Source: Amedibacterium intestinale (GTDB taxonomy: Bacteria > Bacillota_I > Bacilli_A > Erysipelotrichales > Erysipelotrichaceae). From it: a stretch of DNA of 64,000 nucleotides. The notes beneath the pieces are model-generated. The model did not search any database and was not told the DNA's origin. It saw nothing but the letters and a program-made list of their open reading frames with translations. The translations under genes were made by a program, and so were the position numbers. Of this stretch, positions 1 to 8,855 are shown piece after piece (the first letter of the stretch is position 1; each line of letters begins with the position of its first letter). Where the stretch lies: contig NZ_AP019711.1 of NCBI RefSeq assembly GCF_010537335.1, positions 2,356,001 through 2,420,000 of the forward strand, in the 5' to 3' direction.

Positions 1-2
1 GT

Positions 3-1466
3 ATTACGGGAAGTATGAAACAATATAAAACCTTGTTGAATGATTTGTTTTTTATAAATAACGAAATAATTGAAGATGCTTTTAAAGAAATTATGGGAGA
101 CTTTTCTAATGTTCATAGTCTTTTGATAGAGCAAATTGAAAAAGAAAACTTAAATATTAATTATAATGAATTAAAAAATGTAATTGTTTGGTTAAGAGTA
201 ACCGTATATTACGCATATTTAACAAATGAAGCAAGAGTTGAAAATGTAGTAAAAACAAATAGTTGGAGCAATCGCATTGCATATGAAATGAAGATGCTTT
301 TAGAGGAAGAGTATTCAATAGGGATAAATGAGGAAAGTACTGCTTTGCTTGAGGAAAAGCTGATTAAAAATGTGCGTGCCAAAATAACAAAAACTTCATT
401 ATGTGATAGATTAAGCCAAGATATTGATGAATTTCTTACGGAGATTGATAAAAGCTACTGTACAGATTTTGCAAGTGATAAGGAATTTAAAAAATCTTTA
501 TTAATGCATGTTTCTCTATTGATTGATCGTTTACACCAGAAAATATCATATAAAAATACTTTAGTAAATGAGATATGTATTCAATATCCAATGATATTTA
601 ATATTGCATTTCGATTTAGTGATATGTTGAAAGAAAAGTATGGTGTTGATGTTACAAATGATGAGGCGGGATTTATAGCTACGCATTTTGCTGGGCATAT
701 GGAAAAAGAAAGAAAAGAAAAAATAATGCGTTTTAATCGAATAGGAGTTGTTTGTTCATCTGGAGGTGGAAGTGCTTATTTGATTAAAATGCAGTTAGAA
801 TCTTTATTTAGTAAAGCAAATATAAAAACATTTAGTTTTTTACAAATGCATGAATTGGAACAATTTCAACCGGATCTTATTTTCACAATAACACAGCTTG
901 ATAGAGAATTTCATGTACCAATTATCTACATAAAAGAATTATTGGACGATGATGATTTGATGCAGATAAGAAAATTCCTGCAATACGATAATTGTGATTC
1001 ATTCTCGCTAATAGATGTAAGTTCACCGATTTTGTCTTTGTTTTCACATGAGTTCTTTAAGGTGGCTTCTTATGATAGTTATATGGATGCGCTAAAAGAT
1101 ATGGCAAAGCAATTGGAAGAAAGTGGGTATGGAGGAAAAAATTATCAGAAATATGTGATGGAGAGAGAAGCCTATATGAGCACTATTTATATGAATGGTG
1201 TCTGTATTCCTCACCCTATTGAAATATGTGCTGATAAAAATATGATATCCGTCTGTATTTTAGAAAATCCAATATTCTATGATGGAAAATGTGTAAGAAT
1301 TATCTTTATGATTTCATTAATTAAGCAAGAATATGAACTTCATAAAGAAGTTACAAAGAAACTATATCTGTTGATGAAAGATGAAAAAGCGTTGAAAAAA
1401 GTTTTAAATGCCAGATCATTAGAGGAATTGCTCATTGTATTGAAAGAAATAGATGGAGGTGTATAG
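3..1466 (+). CDS. PRD-domain transcriptional regulator with EIIB- and EIIA-like domains (5' end missing)
   Basis: Regulator of the BglG/MtlR/LicR type, which senses PTS phosphorylation and controls the neighbouring PTS operon. The frame is open back to the first base, so the ATG at 15 is probably internal and the N-terminal DNA- or RNA-binding part lies outside the window. Counting from that Met, two PRD-like regions carry candidate phospho-histidines (H165 in LMHVSLLIDRLH and H224 in IATHFAGH). An EIIB-like segment has Cys247 in VVCSSGGGSA, and an EIIA-like domain ends the protein with His400 in GVCIPHP. The next gene starts 1 nt after the stop, so this regulator is likely cotranscribed with the peptidase and PTS genes, resembling the E. 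coli frv gene set (PRD regulator, M42 peptidase, PTS). Function from domain order is fairly sure; the inducer is unknown. Confidence 0.85.
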   Translation: MTGSMKQYKTLLNDLFFINNEIIEDAFKEIMGDFSNVHSLLIEQIEKENLNINYNELKNVIVWLRVTVYYAYLTNEARVENVVKTNSWSNRIAYEMKMLLEEEYSIGINEESTALLEEKLIKNVRAKITKTSLCDRLSQDIDEFLTEIDKSYCTDFASDKEFKKSLLMHVSLLIDRLHQKISYKNTLVNEICIQYPMIFNIAFRFSDMLKEKYGVDVTNDEAGFIATHFAGHMEKERKEKIMRFNRIGVVCSSGGGSAYLIKMQLESLFSKANIKTFSFLQMHELEQFQPDLIFTITQLDREFHVPIIYIKELLDDDDLMQIRKFLQYDNCDSFSLIDVSSPILSLFSHEFFKVASYDSYMDALKDMAKQLEESGYGGKNYQKYVMEREAYMSTIYMNGVCIPHPIEICADKNMISVCILENPIFYDGKCVRIIFMISLIKQEYELHKEVTKKLYLLMKDEKALKKVLNARSLEELLIVLKEIDGGV

Positions 1467-1467
1467 A

Positions 1468-2508
1468 ATGATGGACTTATTAAAGCGATTAAGTAATGCA
1501 GATGCTGTAGCGGCAAAAGAGAACGAAGTTCGAAACATTTTAAAAGAAGAATGTTCACCTTATTGTGATGAGGTATCATATGATCATTTAGGTAGTGTTA
1601 TTTTTCATAAAAAAGGGACTGATAGTGATCCATTGAAAATAATGTTTTCTGCACATATGGATGAAGTTGGTTTTCTGGTTCGACATATTTCGGATATTGG
1701 ATTTGTCTATCTAATTGCTCTTGGAGGAGTGCTGGATAAGAGTAAAGAGATGCAAAAAGTACGAATTACGACATGTACCGGAGAGAAAATTACAGGCATC
1801 TTAAATGTAACAAAAAATGAACATGGTGCTGTTAAAGATATGTATGTGGATTTAGGAGTGGACTCTAGGGAAGAAGTAGAAAATCTTGGAGTGGAAATTG
1901 GTAATATGGTTTGCTTTGCAAGTGAATGTATACAAATGAATAATGAAAAGGTGTATGCAGGTAAAGCGATGGATGATCGAAGCGGATGTTATGTTATAAG
2001 TGAAGCATTAAAAAGGTTGTCTAAAGAATCATTACGATCTGATGTATATATGTGTGGTTCCAGTAGTGAAGAAGTTGGAGTTCGTGGTGGAAAAACAGCC
2101 ACGTATCAAATAAATCCGGATATCGTATTTGCAATTGATGTAGCAAACAATCCTGAATTAGTAAAAAATTATACGAATCATCGATTAATTGGTAAAGGTT
2201 GCATGATTGTACATTATGATAAAACGATGGCTCCAAATGAAAAGCTTCTAAGTTTCGTTAAAGAAACAGCAAGGATTCATGGAATATCTTATCAATGCGA
2301 CATGTTTAGCGGTGGTGGGACTGATGCTGGTAATGCTCATCTTTCAAGAAATGGGAAGTTGGCATTAGTTATTGGAATTCCATTACGTTATTGTCATGGG
2401 GCATGGTCATTGGTTCATGAAGATGATTTGGAAAGTGCAATTGCACTGGTGTGTGAATTAGCGAAAACTTTGACAAAGGAGAAGTACAAAGAATTTATCA
2501 GTTTTTGA
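1468..2508 (+). CDS. M42-family metallo-aminopeptidase (FrvX/glutamyl aminopeptidase type)
   Basis: Cytoplasmic two-zinc aminopeptidase that trims N-terminal residues from peptides; members are often misnamed cellulase M. The chosen start is the ATG at 1468, preceded by GGAGGT at 1455-1460; an in-frame ATG at 1453 lies upstream of that site and is unlikely. Zinc-binding motifs of the family are visible: SAHMDEVGF near residue 61, KAMDDRSGCY, the SSSEEVGVRG acid pair, and a late GGGTDAG followed by CHG. About 346 residues is normal for M42. It sits between a PRD regulator and PTS genes, an arrangement also seen in E. coli frvX, so its job is probably tied to the PTS substrate rather than to housekeeping. 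There is no signal peptide. A second M42 gene lies at 19539-20564. Confidence 0.88.
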   Translation: MMDLLKRLSNADAVAAKENEVRNILKEECSPYCDEVSYDHLGSVIFHKKGTDSDPLKIMFSAHMDEVGFLVRHISDIGFVYLIALGGVLDKSKEMQKVRITTCTGEKITGILNVTKNEHGAVKDMYVDLGVDSREEVENLGVEIGNMVCFASECIQMNNEKVYAGKAMDDRSGCYVISEALKRLSKESLRSDVYMCGSSSEEVGVRGGKTATYQINPDIVFAIDVANNPELVKNYTNHRLIGKGCMIVHYDKTMAPNEKLLSFVKETARIHGISYQCDMFSGGGTDAGNAHLSRNGKLALVIGIPLRYCHGAWSLVHEDDLESAIALVCELAKTLTKEKYKEFISF

Positions 2509-2521
2509 GGAGGAAAAGTAA

Positions 2522-2842
2522 ATGACTGAAATTGAACAGAAAATTGTAGGAATGATCTCATCAGCTGGAGATAGTAAAGCAAAAGCATTTGAAGCATTAA
2601 AAATGGTTCGTGAGAGCCGATATGAAGATGCTAAAAAATTGTTAGCAGAAGCTCGTGAAATAGATCTTGCCGCTCATAAGATTCAGACAGAACTTATTAC
2701 AGCAGAAATGTCTGGAGGAGAGGACAAACCGGAAATTGGGTTATTAATGGTTCATGCACAGGATCATTATATGACATCTCAATTAGCTAGAGATCTAATT
2801 GAGGAATTGATTAATATTTTTGAAGAAAAGGAGGGGAAATAA
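2522..2842 (+). CDS. PTS lactose/cellobiose-family EIIA
   Basis: Soluble phosphocarrier of a lactose/cellobiose-type phosphotransferase system; it takes phosphate from HPr and passes it to EIIB. The 106-residue, all-helical protein has the usual family length, and its active-site histidine is most likely H78 in LLMVHAQDHYMT, the conserved HAQDH motif. GAGGAGG lies just upstream of the ATG. The IIB gene starts 1 nt after the stop and its ribosome site is inside the end of this gene, so the two are translationally close. The sugar cannot be told from sequence; lactose/cellobiose-class PTS enzymes take beta-glucosides, chitobiose, lactose and other disaccharides. Confidence 0.9.
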   Translation: MTEIEQKIVGMISSAGDSKAKAFEALKMVRESRYEDAKKLLAEAREIDLAAHKIQTELITAEMSGGEDKPEIGLLMVHAQDHYMTSQLARDLIEELINIFEEKEGK

Positions 2843-2843
2843 G

Positions 2844-3176
2844 ATGAAGATTGTATTATGTTGTGCTGGAGGTTTTTCAACAACCATGCTAATGGATAGC
2901 ATGAAAAGAACAGTTAAGGAATCTGCAAAGTTAAATGATGATGACTTTTCATTTGTAGCAGTGCCAGTAGATATCCTTAACAGTGAAGTTGAAAACTGTG
3001 ATGTATTGGTTATCGGACCACAGATTGCTCACAGATTAGATTACATTAAACCAATTATTGATCCATATCACATTCCATATGTTATTGTTGATAAAGATAC
3101 ATATGGAAAAATGGATGGAGCAACGGTTCTTAAAATGGCTTTAATCGCAAGAAAAAAAGCTGATATGAACAAATAA
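2844..3176 (+). CDS. PTS lactose/cellobiose-family EIIB
   Basis: Cytoplasmic EIIB domain protein that carries phosphate on a cysteine and phosphorylates the incoming sugar together with EIIC. The start is the ATG at 2844 (MKIVLCC) after GGAGGGG at 2830-2836; the longer reading frame begins inside the IIA gene and is not supported. The phospho-cysteine is most likely Cys7 in CAGGFSTT, matching the family pattern CxxGxST. At 110 residues it is of normal size. It follows EIIA and precedes EIIC as separate polypeptides, the standard cellobiose-PTS layout. Confidence 0.9.
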   Translation: MKIVLCCAGGFSTTMLMDSMKRTVKESAKLNDDDFSFVAVPVDILNSEVENCDVLVIGPQIAHRLDYIKPIIDPYHIPYVIVDKDTYGKMDGATVLKMALIARKKADMNK

Positions 3177-3212
3177 TGTTAGGGGAATTTAAGAAAAGGA
3201 GAGGAAAGAATT

Positions 3213-4544
3213 ATGATGAAAAAATTTGAGTCATTTATGGAAAAATATCTGACTCCAATTGCAAATAAGATGGATAATCAAGTGCACCTAAGTGCTGTTA
3301 AAAAAGCTATGGTTGCCATGACTCCATTACTATTAATTGGTAGTTTTTGTTTGATTCCAGAAGCAATTCCAAATATGATTGGAGAAAATAACCCTGTTTC
3401 ACAGTGGATTTTGGCAAATTTAGATACGATTTATATACCTTACAATGTAGGTATGGCATTAATGTCTATTTATGTATCTGCTATTATTGCATATCATTTG
3501 GCTAATTCATATAAAATTGATGTTCCAGGTTCTATTTCAATGGCGGTTATTGCATTCTTAATGATGGCAGTAGATTACACTGAAGATGGTGGAATCATGA
3601 CTACCTATTTGGGGCCAAAAGGTTTATTTGCGGCGATGTTTGCGTCATTGATTGCTGTTGAATTATATCGCTGGTGTAAAAAGCGTAAGTTTACAATTAA
3701 GATGCCTGAATCTGTTCCTGATTTTGTTTCTAGATCATTTGAAATGATTCCAGTATCTGTTATTACGATTGGTTTCTTTTTGATCGTTCGTGTGGTTTGT
3801 GTAAATGGATTACATACATTGCCACCAATGATTTTCACTAATTTGTTTGCACCTCTTGTTGGATCTATGGATAATCCATTATCATTTACTTTCTTGCAGA
3901 CACTTAGCTGTTTATTATTCTTCTTTGGTATTCATCCATCTGTATTAAGTCCAATTACAAGTCCAATTTCTACACAGTTCTTAGCAGAGAATGTTGCTGC
4001 ATTTAAAGCTCATGAAGTGATTCCTCATTTCTATACTGGTGGTTCAATTTCTGCATTTGCTAACTTTACTGGTACAGGAGTTACTTTCGGGCTTGTATTC
4101 TGGTGCTTGTTATCTAAATCTAAGGCACAAAAACAAGTTGGGCGTGTTGCTCTTATTCCAGCATTATTTGGAATCAATGAACCTATTCTGTTTGGTGCCC
4201 CAATTGTATTAAATCCAATCTTCTTCATTCCATATGTGTTGTGTGGGGGTATTATTGGTACGATTCCACATTGGATGATGGCTGCTGGATTGGTTGCGAA
4301 ACCTCTGTATACACCTCCATATGTTGGTGTTTTCTTGGAAGGTTTCCTAACAAATCTTGATTATATGTCAATTGTTGCAAATTTAATTCAGTTGGTATTA
4401 TCAATTGCTATTTACTATCCGTTCTTTAAAATTTATGAAAAACGAGAACTTGAAAATGAAAAGGCATATGAAGAACAGAAAACTGAATCTGCAATTTCAG
4501 CAGAAGATGAAGCGTTATTAAATGACTTAGATTTAGATTTCTAG
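3213..4544 (+). CDS. PTS lactose/cellobiose-family EIIC permease
   Basis: Membrane channel of the PTS that binds and translocates the sugar while EIIB phosphorylates it. The 443-residue protein is strongly hydrophobic with about ten membrane segments, begins with the family-typical MEKYLTPIANKM region, and carries the conserved GINEPILFGAPIVLNP loop near the sugar-binding site. The ATG follows a purine-rich GGAGAGGA site. A perfect 22-bp palindrome follows the stop, so this gene probably ends the PTS transcript. The acidic C-terminal tail is cytoplasmic. Substrate class is assigned by family only. Confidence 0.92.
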   Translation: MMKKFESFMEKYLTPIANKMDNQVHLSAVKKAMVAMTPLLLIGSFCLIPEAIPNMIGENNPVSQWILANLDTIYIPYNVGMALMSIYVSAIIAYHLANSYKIDVPGSISMAVIAFLMMAVDYTEDGGIMTTYLGPKGLFAAMFASLIAVELYRWCKKRKFTIKMPESVPDFVSRSFEMIPVSVITIGFFLIVRVVCVNGLHTLPPMIFTNLFAPLVGSMDNPLSFTFLQTLSCLLFFFGIHPSVLSPITSPISTQFLAENVAAFKAHEVIPHFYTGGSISAFANFTGTGVTFGLVFWCLLSKSKAQKQVGRVALIPALFGINEPILFGAPIVLNPIFFIPYVLCGGIIGTIPHWMMAAGLVAKPLYTPPYVGVFLEGFLTNLDYMSIVANLIQLVLSIAIYYPFFKIYEKRELENEKAYEEQKTESAISAEDEALLNDLDLDF

Positions 4545-4555
4545 TCTTAAGATAA

Positions 4556-4583
4556 AAGGCAAGCATATGCTTGCCTTATTCTG
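4556..4583 (+). terminator. Rho-independent terminator after EIIC
   Basis: A perfect palindrome (arms 4556-4566 and 4567-4577, AAGGCAAGCAT and its complement) is followed by a T-rich run. It lies 12 nt after the EIIC stop and separates the PTS genes from the M24 peptidase. Confidence 0.75.
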
Positions 4584-4633
4584 CTTTTTAATAAATTTGG
4601 AGTAAAATTCAATGAATATTGCGAGGTGAAATC

Positions 4634-5722
4634 ATGGCTAAGAGAATTGAAAAGATGCAGGAATTTTTGAAAAATCATAATTTAGATGCTCTTTTAATTA
4701 AAAGCAAAACGATGAAGAAGTATTTAGATACATTAACAGGAAGCGGAGTGCAAATACTTCTTATGCGTGATGCGGGGTATTTGATTCTAGATGGAAGATA
4801 TTTAACAGAAGCAAACGAGCGAGAACATGATTTGCAAATAGTATTACATGCTCCACATAAAACAGGGAGAAACTATTTGGGAACTGTAGAGGAATTACTG
4901 AAAAAACATAAATGTAGAAGCCTGGGGGTAGAAAGTTCTCAAATGTTAATTAAAGAATATCGCCAAGTGGAAGAGTTGGGAGTTAAAGTTTGCTTGCTTG
5001 ATGATGAACTTGCTATGGTACGTATTCAAAAAGATAAAGAAGAATTAAAGATTATGCAGGAAGCTGTTGGTCTTACTGATCAGATTTATGCGCAGGTAAT
5101 TCAAAATCTTCGTATAGGTATGAGTGAGTTTGAAATTAGTGCGTTAATTCATTATTTTTCTATAAAAGCAGGTGCTCAACAGATGTCTTTTGATACAATT
5201 GTAGCAAGCGGAGAAAGAAGTGCAATGCCTCATGGAAGACCAACTGGAAGAAAAATTAAAGCACATGAACCTATTATGATGGATTTTGGTATACAATATA
5301 AAAATTATCAATCGGATATGACTAGGATAGCCTTTTTTGGTAAGCCTAAACCAGAAATTGAAAAAATATATAATATTGTTCTAGAAGCGCAGCTTGCTGG
5401 TATCAAAGCTATGAAAACAGGAGCTTTGGCTAGTGATGTAGATAAAGCGGCACGTGATATTATTAGTGCTTATGGATATGGCGAGTATTTTGATCATGGA
5501 TTGGGACATGGATTAGGAATCGGTGATGGATGTGAATTTCCTATAATTAACCAAAAAGGAACAATTATTTTAGATGAAGGAATGATGATGTCATGTGAAC
5601 CAGGTATCTATGTACCAAACCTTGGGGGAATTCGTATTGAGGATGATGTCGTAATTTTAGATGGGACTGGTATACCATTAAATAAAACACCAAAAGAAAT
5701 ATTAATCTTGAAAGAGGAATAA
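4634..5722 (+). CDS. M24-family Xaa-Pro aminopeptidase / prolidase
   Basis: Cytoplasmic two-metal peptidase that cleaves Xaa-Pro bonds from the N-terminus of peptides or dipeptides. The start is the ATG at 4634 with GAGGTG at 4623-4628; the longer frame would begin with a poorly supported TTG. The N-terminal creatinase-like domain covers about 125 residues, followed by the pita-bread catalytic domain with the expected ligands: MMDFG and QSDMTR (Asp, Asp), DHGLGHGLG (His), CEPGIYV (Glu) and IRIEDD (Glu). At 362 residues it is normal for Firmicutes PepP/PepQ-like enzymes. The MalY-type lyase starts 3 nt after its stop, suggesting joint expression. Prolidase and Xaa-Pro aminopeptidase activities cannot be separated by eye. 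Confidence 0.88.
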   Translation: MAKRIEKMQEFLKNHNLDALLIKSKTMKKYLDTLTGSGVQILLMRDAGYLILDGRYLTEANEREHDLQIVLHAPHKTGRNYLGTVEELLKKHKCRSLGVESSQMLIKEYRQVEELGVKVCLLDDELAMVRIQKDKEELKIMQEAVGLTDQIYAQVIQNLRIGMSEFEISALIHYFSIKAGAQQMSFDTIVASGERSAMPHGRPTGRKIKAHEPIMMDFGIQYKNYQSDMTRIAFFGKPKPEIEKIYNIVLEAQLAGIKAMKTGALASDVDKAARDIISAYGYGEYFDHGLGHGLGIGDGCEFPIINQKGTIILDEGMMMSCEPGIYVPNLGGIRIEDDVVILDGTGIPLNKTPKEILILKEE

Positions 5723-5725
5723 AAT

Positions 5726-6913
5726 ATGAAGTATAATTTTGATGAAGTGAATAATCGTTTAGGAACATATTGTACACAATGGGATTACATTGAAGATAGA
5801 TTTGGTGAAAAAGATCTTTTACCATTTTCTATTTCGGATACAGACTTTAAGATTCCAAAACCAATTACAGAGAAAATTTTAGAAGTTGCAAAACATGAAA
5901 TATATGGATATACGCGCTGGAATCATCATGATTTTAAAAGTAGTATATGTGAGTTTTATAAGCGTAGACATAATTGTGATATGAAAGAGGACTGGGTCTT
6001 ATACAGTCCATCTGTCATGTACTCTGTTTCATTGCTTATTCGCTTATTATCTAAACCAAAAGATAAAGTTGTTACATTTAACCCTATGTATGATTCTTTT
6101 TTTACAGTTGTTGAAGATAATGATCGTATATTGGTAAGTCATTCTTTAAAACATGAAAATAATACATTTGTTATTGATTTTAATTTATTAGAAGAGCAGT
6201 TAAAAGATGCTTCTATTTTGCTTCTTTGTTCTCCACATAATCCAACTGGAAGAGTCTGGACAAAGGAAGAAATGGAACAAATGGTAGGGATTTGTAAAAA
6301 GTATGATGTGTCCATTATTTCTGATGAGATTCATATGGATATTTTAATAAAAGATAGATTGCATTTACCTTTGTTAAAATATTATGATGTTTATAAAAAT
6401 ATTTATACAGCATCTTCCTGTAGTAAAACGCTGAATGTTCCGGGTTTAATAGGTTCTTATGCAATTATTCCAGATGAGAAAATTAGAGATGCATTTTTAC
6501 ATCAAACGAGAAGAAAAGATTTTTTGAACTCTGTAAGCATTTTTGGAATGTATGCAACTATGGTAGGTTATACTTCTTGTGATGATTATATAGATCAAAT
6601 GATAGAATATTTAAAAGGAAATATGAAGTATGTAGAGGATTTTATTCGAGACAATCTTAAAGATTTTTCTTTTGAAATTCCAGATGCTACTTATTTAGCA
6701 TGGATTGATGCTAGAAAGGTACCATTTACTTCAGAAGAAATACAGGACGCCTTAGTCCATGTAGGAAAAGTTGCTATCATGAAAGGGGAAGTTTACGGAG
6801 ATAACGGAGCTAAATATCTTCGTATGAATTGTGGTTGCCCAAGATCAAAATTAGAAGAAGGAATGAAAAGGTTAAAAAAAGCAATGGATTGGCTTTATGA
6901 GCAAAAAAAGTAA
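5726..6913 (+). CDS. MalY/PatB-type PLP-dependent C-S lyase (aminotransferase fold)
   Basis: Fold-type I PLP enzyme of the MalY/PatB group, which usually cleaves cystathionine or other cysteine conjugates to a thiol, pyruvate and ammonia. Family marks are FSISDTDFKIP near the start, the LLLCSPHNPTGRVW loop, the ISDEIHMDI aspartate that contacts the PLP ring, and the PLP lysine in SSCSKTLNVPGL. The length, 395 residues, is typical. GAGG precedes the ATG and the gene follows the M24 peptidase by 3 nt. Together with the two peptidases it suggests breakdown of peptides and release of sulfur amino acids; this pathway link is inference. An aminotransferase role is possible but less likely. Confidence 0.85.
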   Translation: MKYNFDEVNNRLGTYCTQWDYIEDRFGEKDLLPFSISDTDFKIPKPITEKILEVAKHEIYGYTRWNHHDFKSSICEFYKRRHNCDMKEDWVLYSPSVMYSVSLLIRLLSKPKDKVVTFNPMYDSFFTVVEDNDRILVSHSLKHENNTFVIDFNLLEEQLKDASILLLCSPHNPTGRVWTKEEMEQMVGICKKYDVSIISDEIHMDILIKDRLHLPLLKYYDVYKNIYTASSCSKTLNVPGLIGSYAIIPDEKIRDAFLHQTRRKDFLNSVSIFGMYATMVGYTSCDDYIDQMIEYLKGNMKYVEDFIRDNLKDFSFEIPDATYLAWIDARKVPFTSEEIQDALVHVGKVAIMKGEVYGDNGAKYLRMNCGCPRSKLEEGMKRLKKAMDWLYEQKK

Positions 6914-6928
6914 GTGAGGTTTAAAAAT

Positions 6929-7672
6929 ATGGGAGTACTATATAAAGCATATACTTGGTATCAAGGAAAAATTGATCAAACCACTTGTGATGTGGAGTTT
7001 TCAAAGCGGTTTTTATCTTATGTTGTTGATTGGGGATTAGGTGGTATCTTTACCGGTTTGCCTGCTGTATTGACGTATGGAGCAGTTACTGGAAAATCTG
7101 ATATGTTTTCTGATTTATATGTTTTTCAAGCATTAGGTTTTGATAAATCATGGGCATATGTGGCTGGAATCGGAACAATCTTATTTGCATTGTTTTATTA
7201 TATATATATTCCATGGAAAGTATATCCAGGTCAAACATTGGGAAAGCGTTTGATGGGGTTTCGCATTCTTAAAACAGATGGGAATGCAGTTGATTTAAAG
7301 ACGCTGATTCTTCGTCAGTTTGTGGGATTAATGTTGTTAGAAAGTATTGCACTTGTGGTATCAAATTATCTTAGTCAATTAGTTACGTTAACTTTTATGG
7401 TTTATGTAGATGATGTATGGTCTGTTATAGGCTCAATATTATTTGTTCTTTCAACGATGCTAGTAGCTGGAACACCTTCTCATCGCGCAATACATGATTA
7501 TATCGCGAAAACAAAATTGGAATTATATGATAAAAATAAAGAAATAAAGAAAGAGGAAGAGGCATCTGTAAAGGAACAGGTTAATAGAGAAAAGAAACAT
7601 CGTCAGACAAAACAACAAGGGAAAAAGATGGCGAATCGATTACCAAAGAAAAAAAGTAGCTCTCATATATAA
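6929..7672 (+). CDS. RDD-family membrane protein
   Basis: Integral membrane protein of the RDD family, whose members are of mostly unknown function; some are ion or proton antiporters. The start is the ATG at 6929 with a GTGAGG site at 6914-6919; a GTG at 6914 overlaps that site. About four or five membrane segments are visible. The family signature is recognisable in FSKRFLSYVVDWGLG near residue 25, PGQTLGKRLMGFRIL in the middle, and SHRAIHDYIAKTKL at the end. The last 45 residues are highly charged and basic (many Lys, Glu and Gln), probably a cytoplasmic tail. It is the last gene before a terminator. Confidence 0.8.
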   Translation: MGVLYKAYTWYQGKIDQTTCDVEFSKRFLSYVVDWGLGGIFTGLPAVLTYGAVTGKSDMFSDLYVFQALGFDKSWAYVAGIGTILFALFYYIYIPWKVYPGQTLGKRLMGFRILKTDGNAVDLKTLILRQFVGLMLLESIALVVSNYLSQLVTLTFMVYVDDVWSVIGSILFVLSTMLVAGTPSHRAIHDYIAKTKLELYDKNKEIKKEEEASVKEQVNREKKHRQTKQQGKKMANRLPKKKSSSHI

Positions 7673-7699
7673 AAAGATAAATAATTATTAGTCTATTGG

Positions 7700-7737
7700 G
7701 CAAGGTATTCAGAATTCTTGAATTTCCTTGCTTTTTA
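7700..7737 (+). terminator. Rho-independent terminator after the RDD gene
   Basis: Arms GCAAGG (7700-7705) and CCTTGC (7726-7731), with an inner ATTCA/TGAAT stem, are followed by TTTTTAT. Placed 28 nt after the RDD stop. Confidence 0.7.
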
Positions 7738-7744
7738 TATTAAA

Positions 7745-7794
7745 AATCAGTGATTGTTTTGAATGTAAGGAAACATTCTCATCAATCACTGATT
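7745..7794 (-). terminator. Terminator-like long hairpin for the small minus-strand gene
   Basis: Outer arms AATCAGTGATTG (7745-7756) and CAATCACTGATT (7783-7794) match perfectly and enclose a second stem GAATGT/ACATTC (7761-7766, 7773-7778). Read on the minus strand the hairpin is followed by TTTTTA, and it starts 14 nt beyond the stop of the small gene. Confidence 0.7.
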
Positions 7795-7807
7795 ATATTA
7801 ATAGTTT

Positions 7808-8026
7808 TTAATAAGATGAAACATTATAGAAAACTCCGCCAAGCTCAGGTAATGATTTTAATGTATCTTTAACCTTTCGTACAATGACTTTTTCATCTCC
7901 ATCAGGACAACTAAATACCATATTCAATCCTTTTTTACCTTCGTAAACAAATGAAGGTTCATCTATAGAAAGTATAGTGTTTTTTATTAATTCTGTATGA
8001 GCAACAGAACCTACAAGTATTTTCAT
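7808..8026 (-). CDS. Small hypothetical protein, 72 residues
   Basis: I do not recognise this protein. The start is the ATG at 8026 with a clear AGGAGG at 8035-8040 on the minus strand; an upstream TTG is less likely. It starts MKILVGSVAHTEL and ends in GGVFYNVSSY, mixes charged and hydrophobic stretches, and has no membrane segment or signal peptide. The pattern strand, helix, strand, helix, strand would fit a small alpha/beta fold with a nucleotide- or ligand-binding loop, but that is speculation. It is a lone gene with its own ribosome site and terminator, flanked by genes on the other strand, so it is probably expressed by itself. Confidence 0.65.
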   Translation of the reverse strand: MKILVGSVAHTELIKNTILSIDEPSFVYEGKKGLNMVFSCPDGDEKVIVRKVKDTLKSLPELGGVFYNVSSY

Positions 8027-8224
8027 GAGCAAATCCTCCTTATTCTTTCTTTTTTTATTTTAACATTTTTTAACAGAAGAATTATGCTGATATTTGCATG
8101 GAAAAATGCAAGATCGATTCTAATCTTTGTAATAATAAATAGGAATTAGACCACGAATTCAAATATTGCTAAACTTGCTTGTTTAGTCTTACTGAATTTT
8201 CTGTATTATTTTTTAAATATCATA

Positions 8225-8252
8225 TTGAAATTTGTAGAAAAAACGATATAAT
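8225..8252 (+). promoter_or_regulatory. Sigma-A type promoter for the XRE-cupin/pot operon
   Basis: TTGAAA (8225-8230), a 16-bp spacer and a perfect TATAAT (8247-8252) lie 58 nt before the GTG start of the regulator gene. Confidence 0.6.
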
Positions 8253-8310
8253 TGTTTTGTTTGATTTTTAGAATTAAATGTTTAGTAAAAGAAAACAGGG
8301 AGGAGCATGC

Positions 8311-8844
8311 GTGGATATAGGTAGACGATTAAAAGATCTTAGGATTTTGAATGATCTTACTTTAGAGGAATTAGCTTCCAGAAGTGAGCTTACCAAGGGC
8401 TTTTTATCACAGGTTGAGCGTAATCTAACAAGCCCCAGCATCTCTACATTAGAGGATATTTTAGAGGCTCTTGGGACAAACCTTTCGGATTTTTTTCGTA
8501 AGGAAGAGGAAGAAAAAATTGTGTTTCAGACACAGGATTTTTTTGTGGATGAAAAGGAAGAATATACACTGGAATGGGTAATTCCCAATGCACAGAAAAA
8601 TGAAATGGAGCCGATACTTTTGACATTGCATCCACGACAGGAAAGCAAAGTTATGGAATGTCATAGCGGAGAAGAGTTTGGCTATGTGTTAAAAGGCAAT
8701 GTGATGCTTGTACGTGGAAATAAAAAGTATCGTTTAAAGGCAAAGGAAACGTTTTATCTTAATGGGAAAATAAGCCATTATCTTGTGAACATAGGGAATA
8801 GTGATGCGAAGATTTTATGGATTACTACCCCGCCAATGTTTTAG
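8311..8844 (+). CDS. XRE-family regulator with C-terminal cupin domain
   Basis: DNA-binding regulator whose cupin domain is expected to bind a small ligand; such XRE-cupin proteins commonly sit beside polyamine transport or catabolism genes (PuuR-like). The helix-turn-helix covers about residues 1-60 ([20 protein letters not shown], then [10 protein letters not shown]-like residues) and the cupin about 100-177, with the motif [12 protein letters not shown]. The start is taken as GTG at 8311, 6 nt after GGGAGGAG; the in-frame ATG at 8278 has no ribosome site and would add an unconserved tail. The stop overlaps the ribosome site of potA, so it is the first gene of the pot operon and probably controls it. 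At 177 residues it is of normal size. Confidence 0.85.
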   Translation: MDIGRRLKDLRILNDLTLEELASRSELTKGFLSQVERNLTSPSISTLEDILEALGTNLSDFFRKEEEEKIVFQTQDFFVDEKEEYTLEWVIPNAQKNEMEPILLTLHPRQESKVMECHSGEEFGYVLKGNVMLVRGNKKYRLKAKETFYLNGKISHYLVNIGNSDAKILWITTPPMF

Positions 8845-8855
8845 GAGGATGTCGT

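Noticed and set aside
4619-4633. TTG start for the M24 peptidase
   Set aside because: The ATG at 4634 has a better placed ribosome site and the usual N-terminus.
8060-8075. TTAACA doublet resembling a PHO box
   Set aside because: The repeats start 10 bp apart rather than 11 and no -10 lies at the expected distance on this strand, so I did not count it with the Pho-like promoters.
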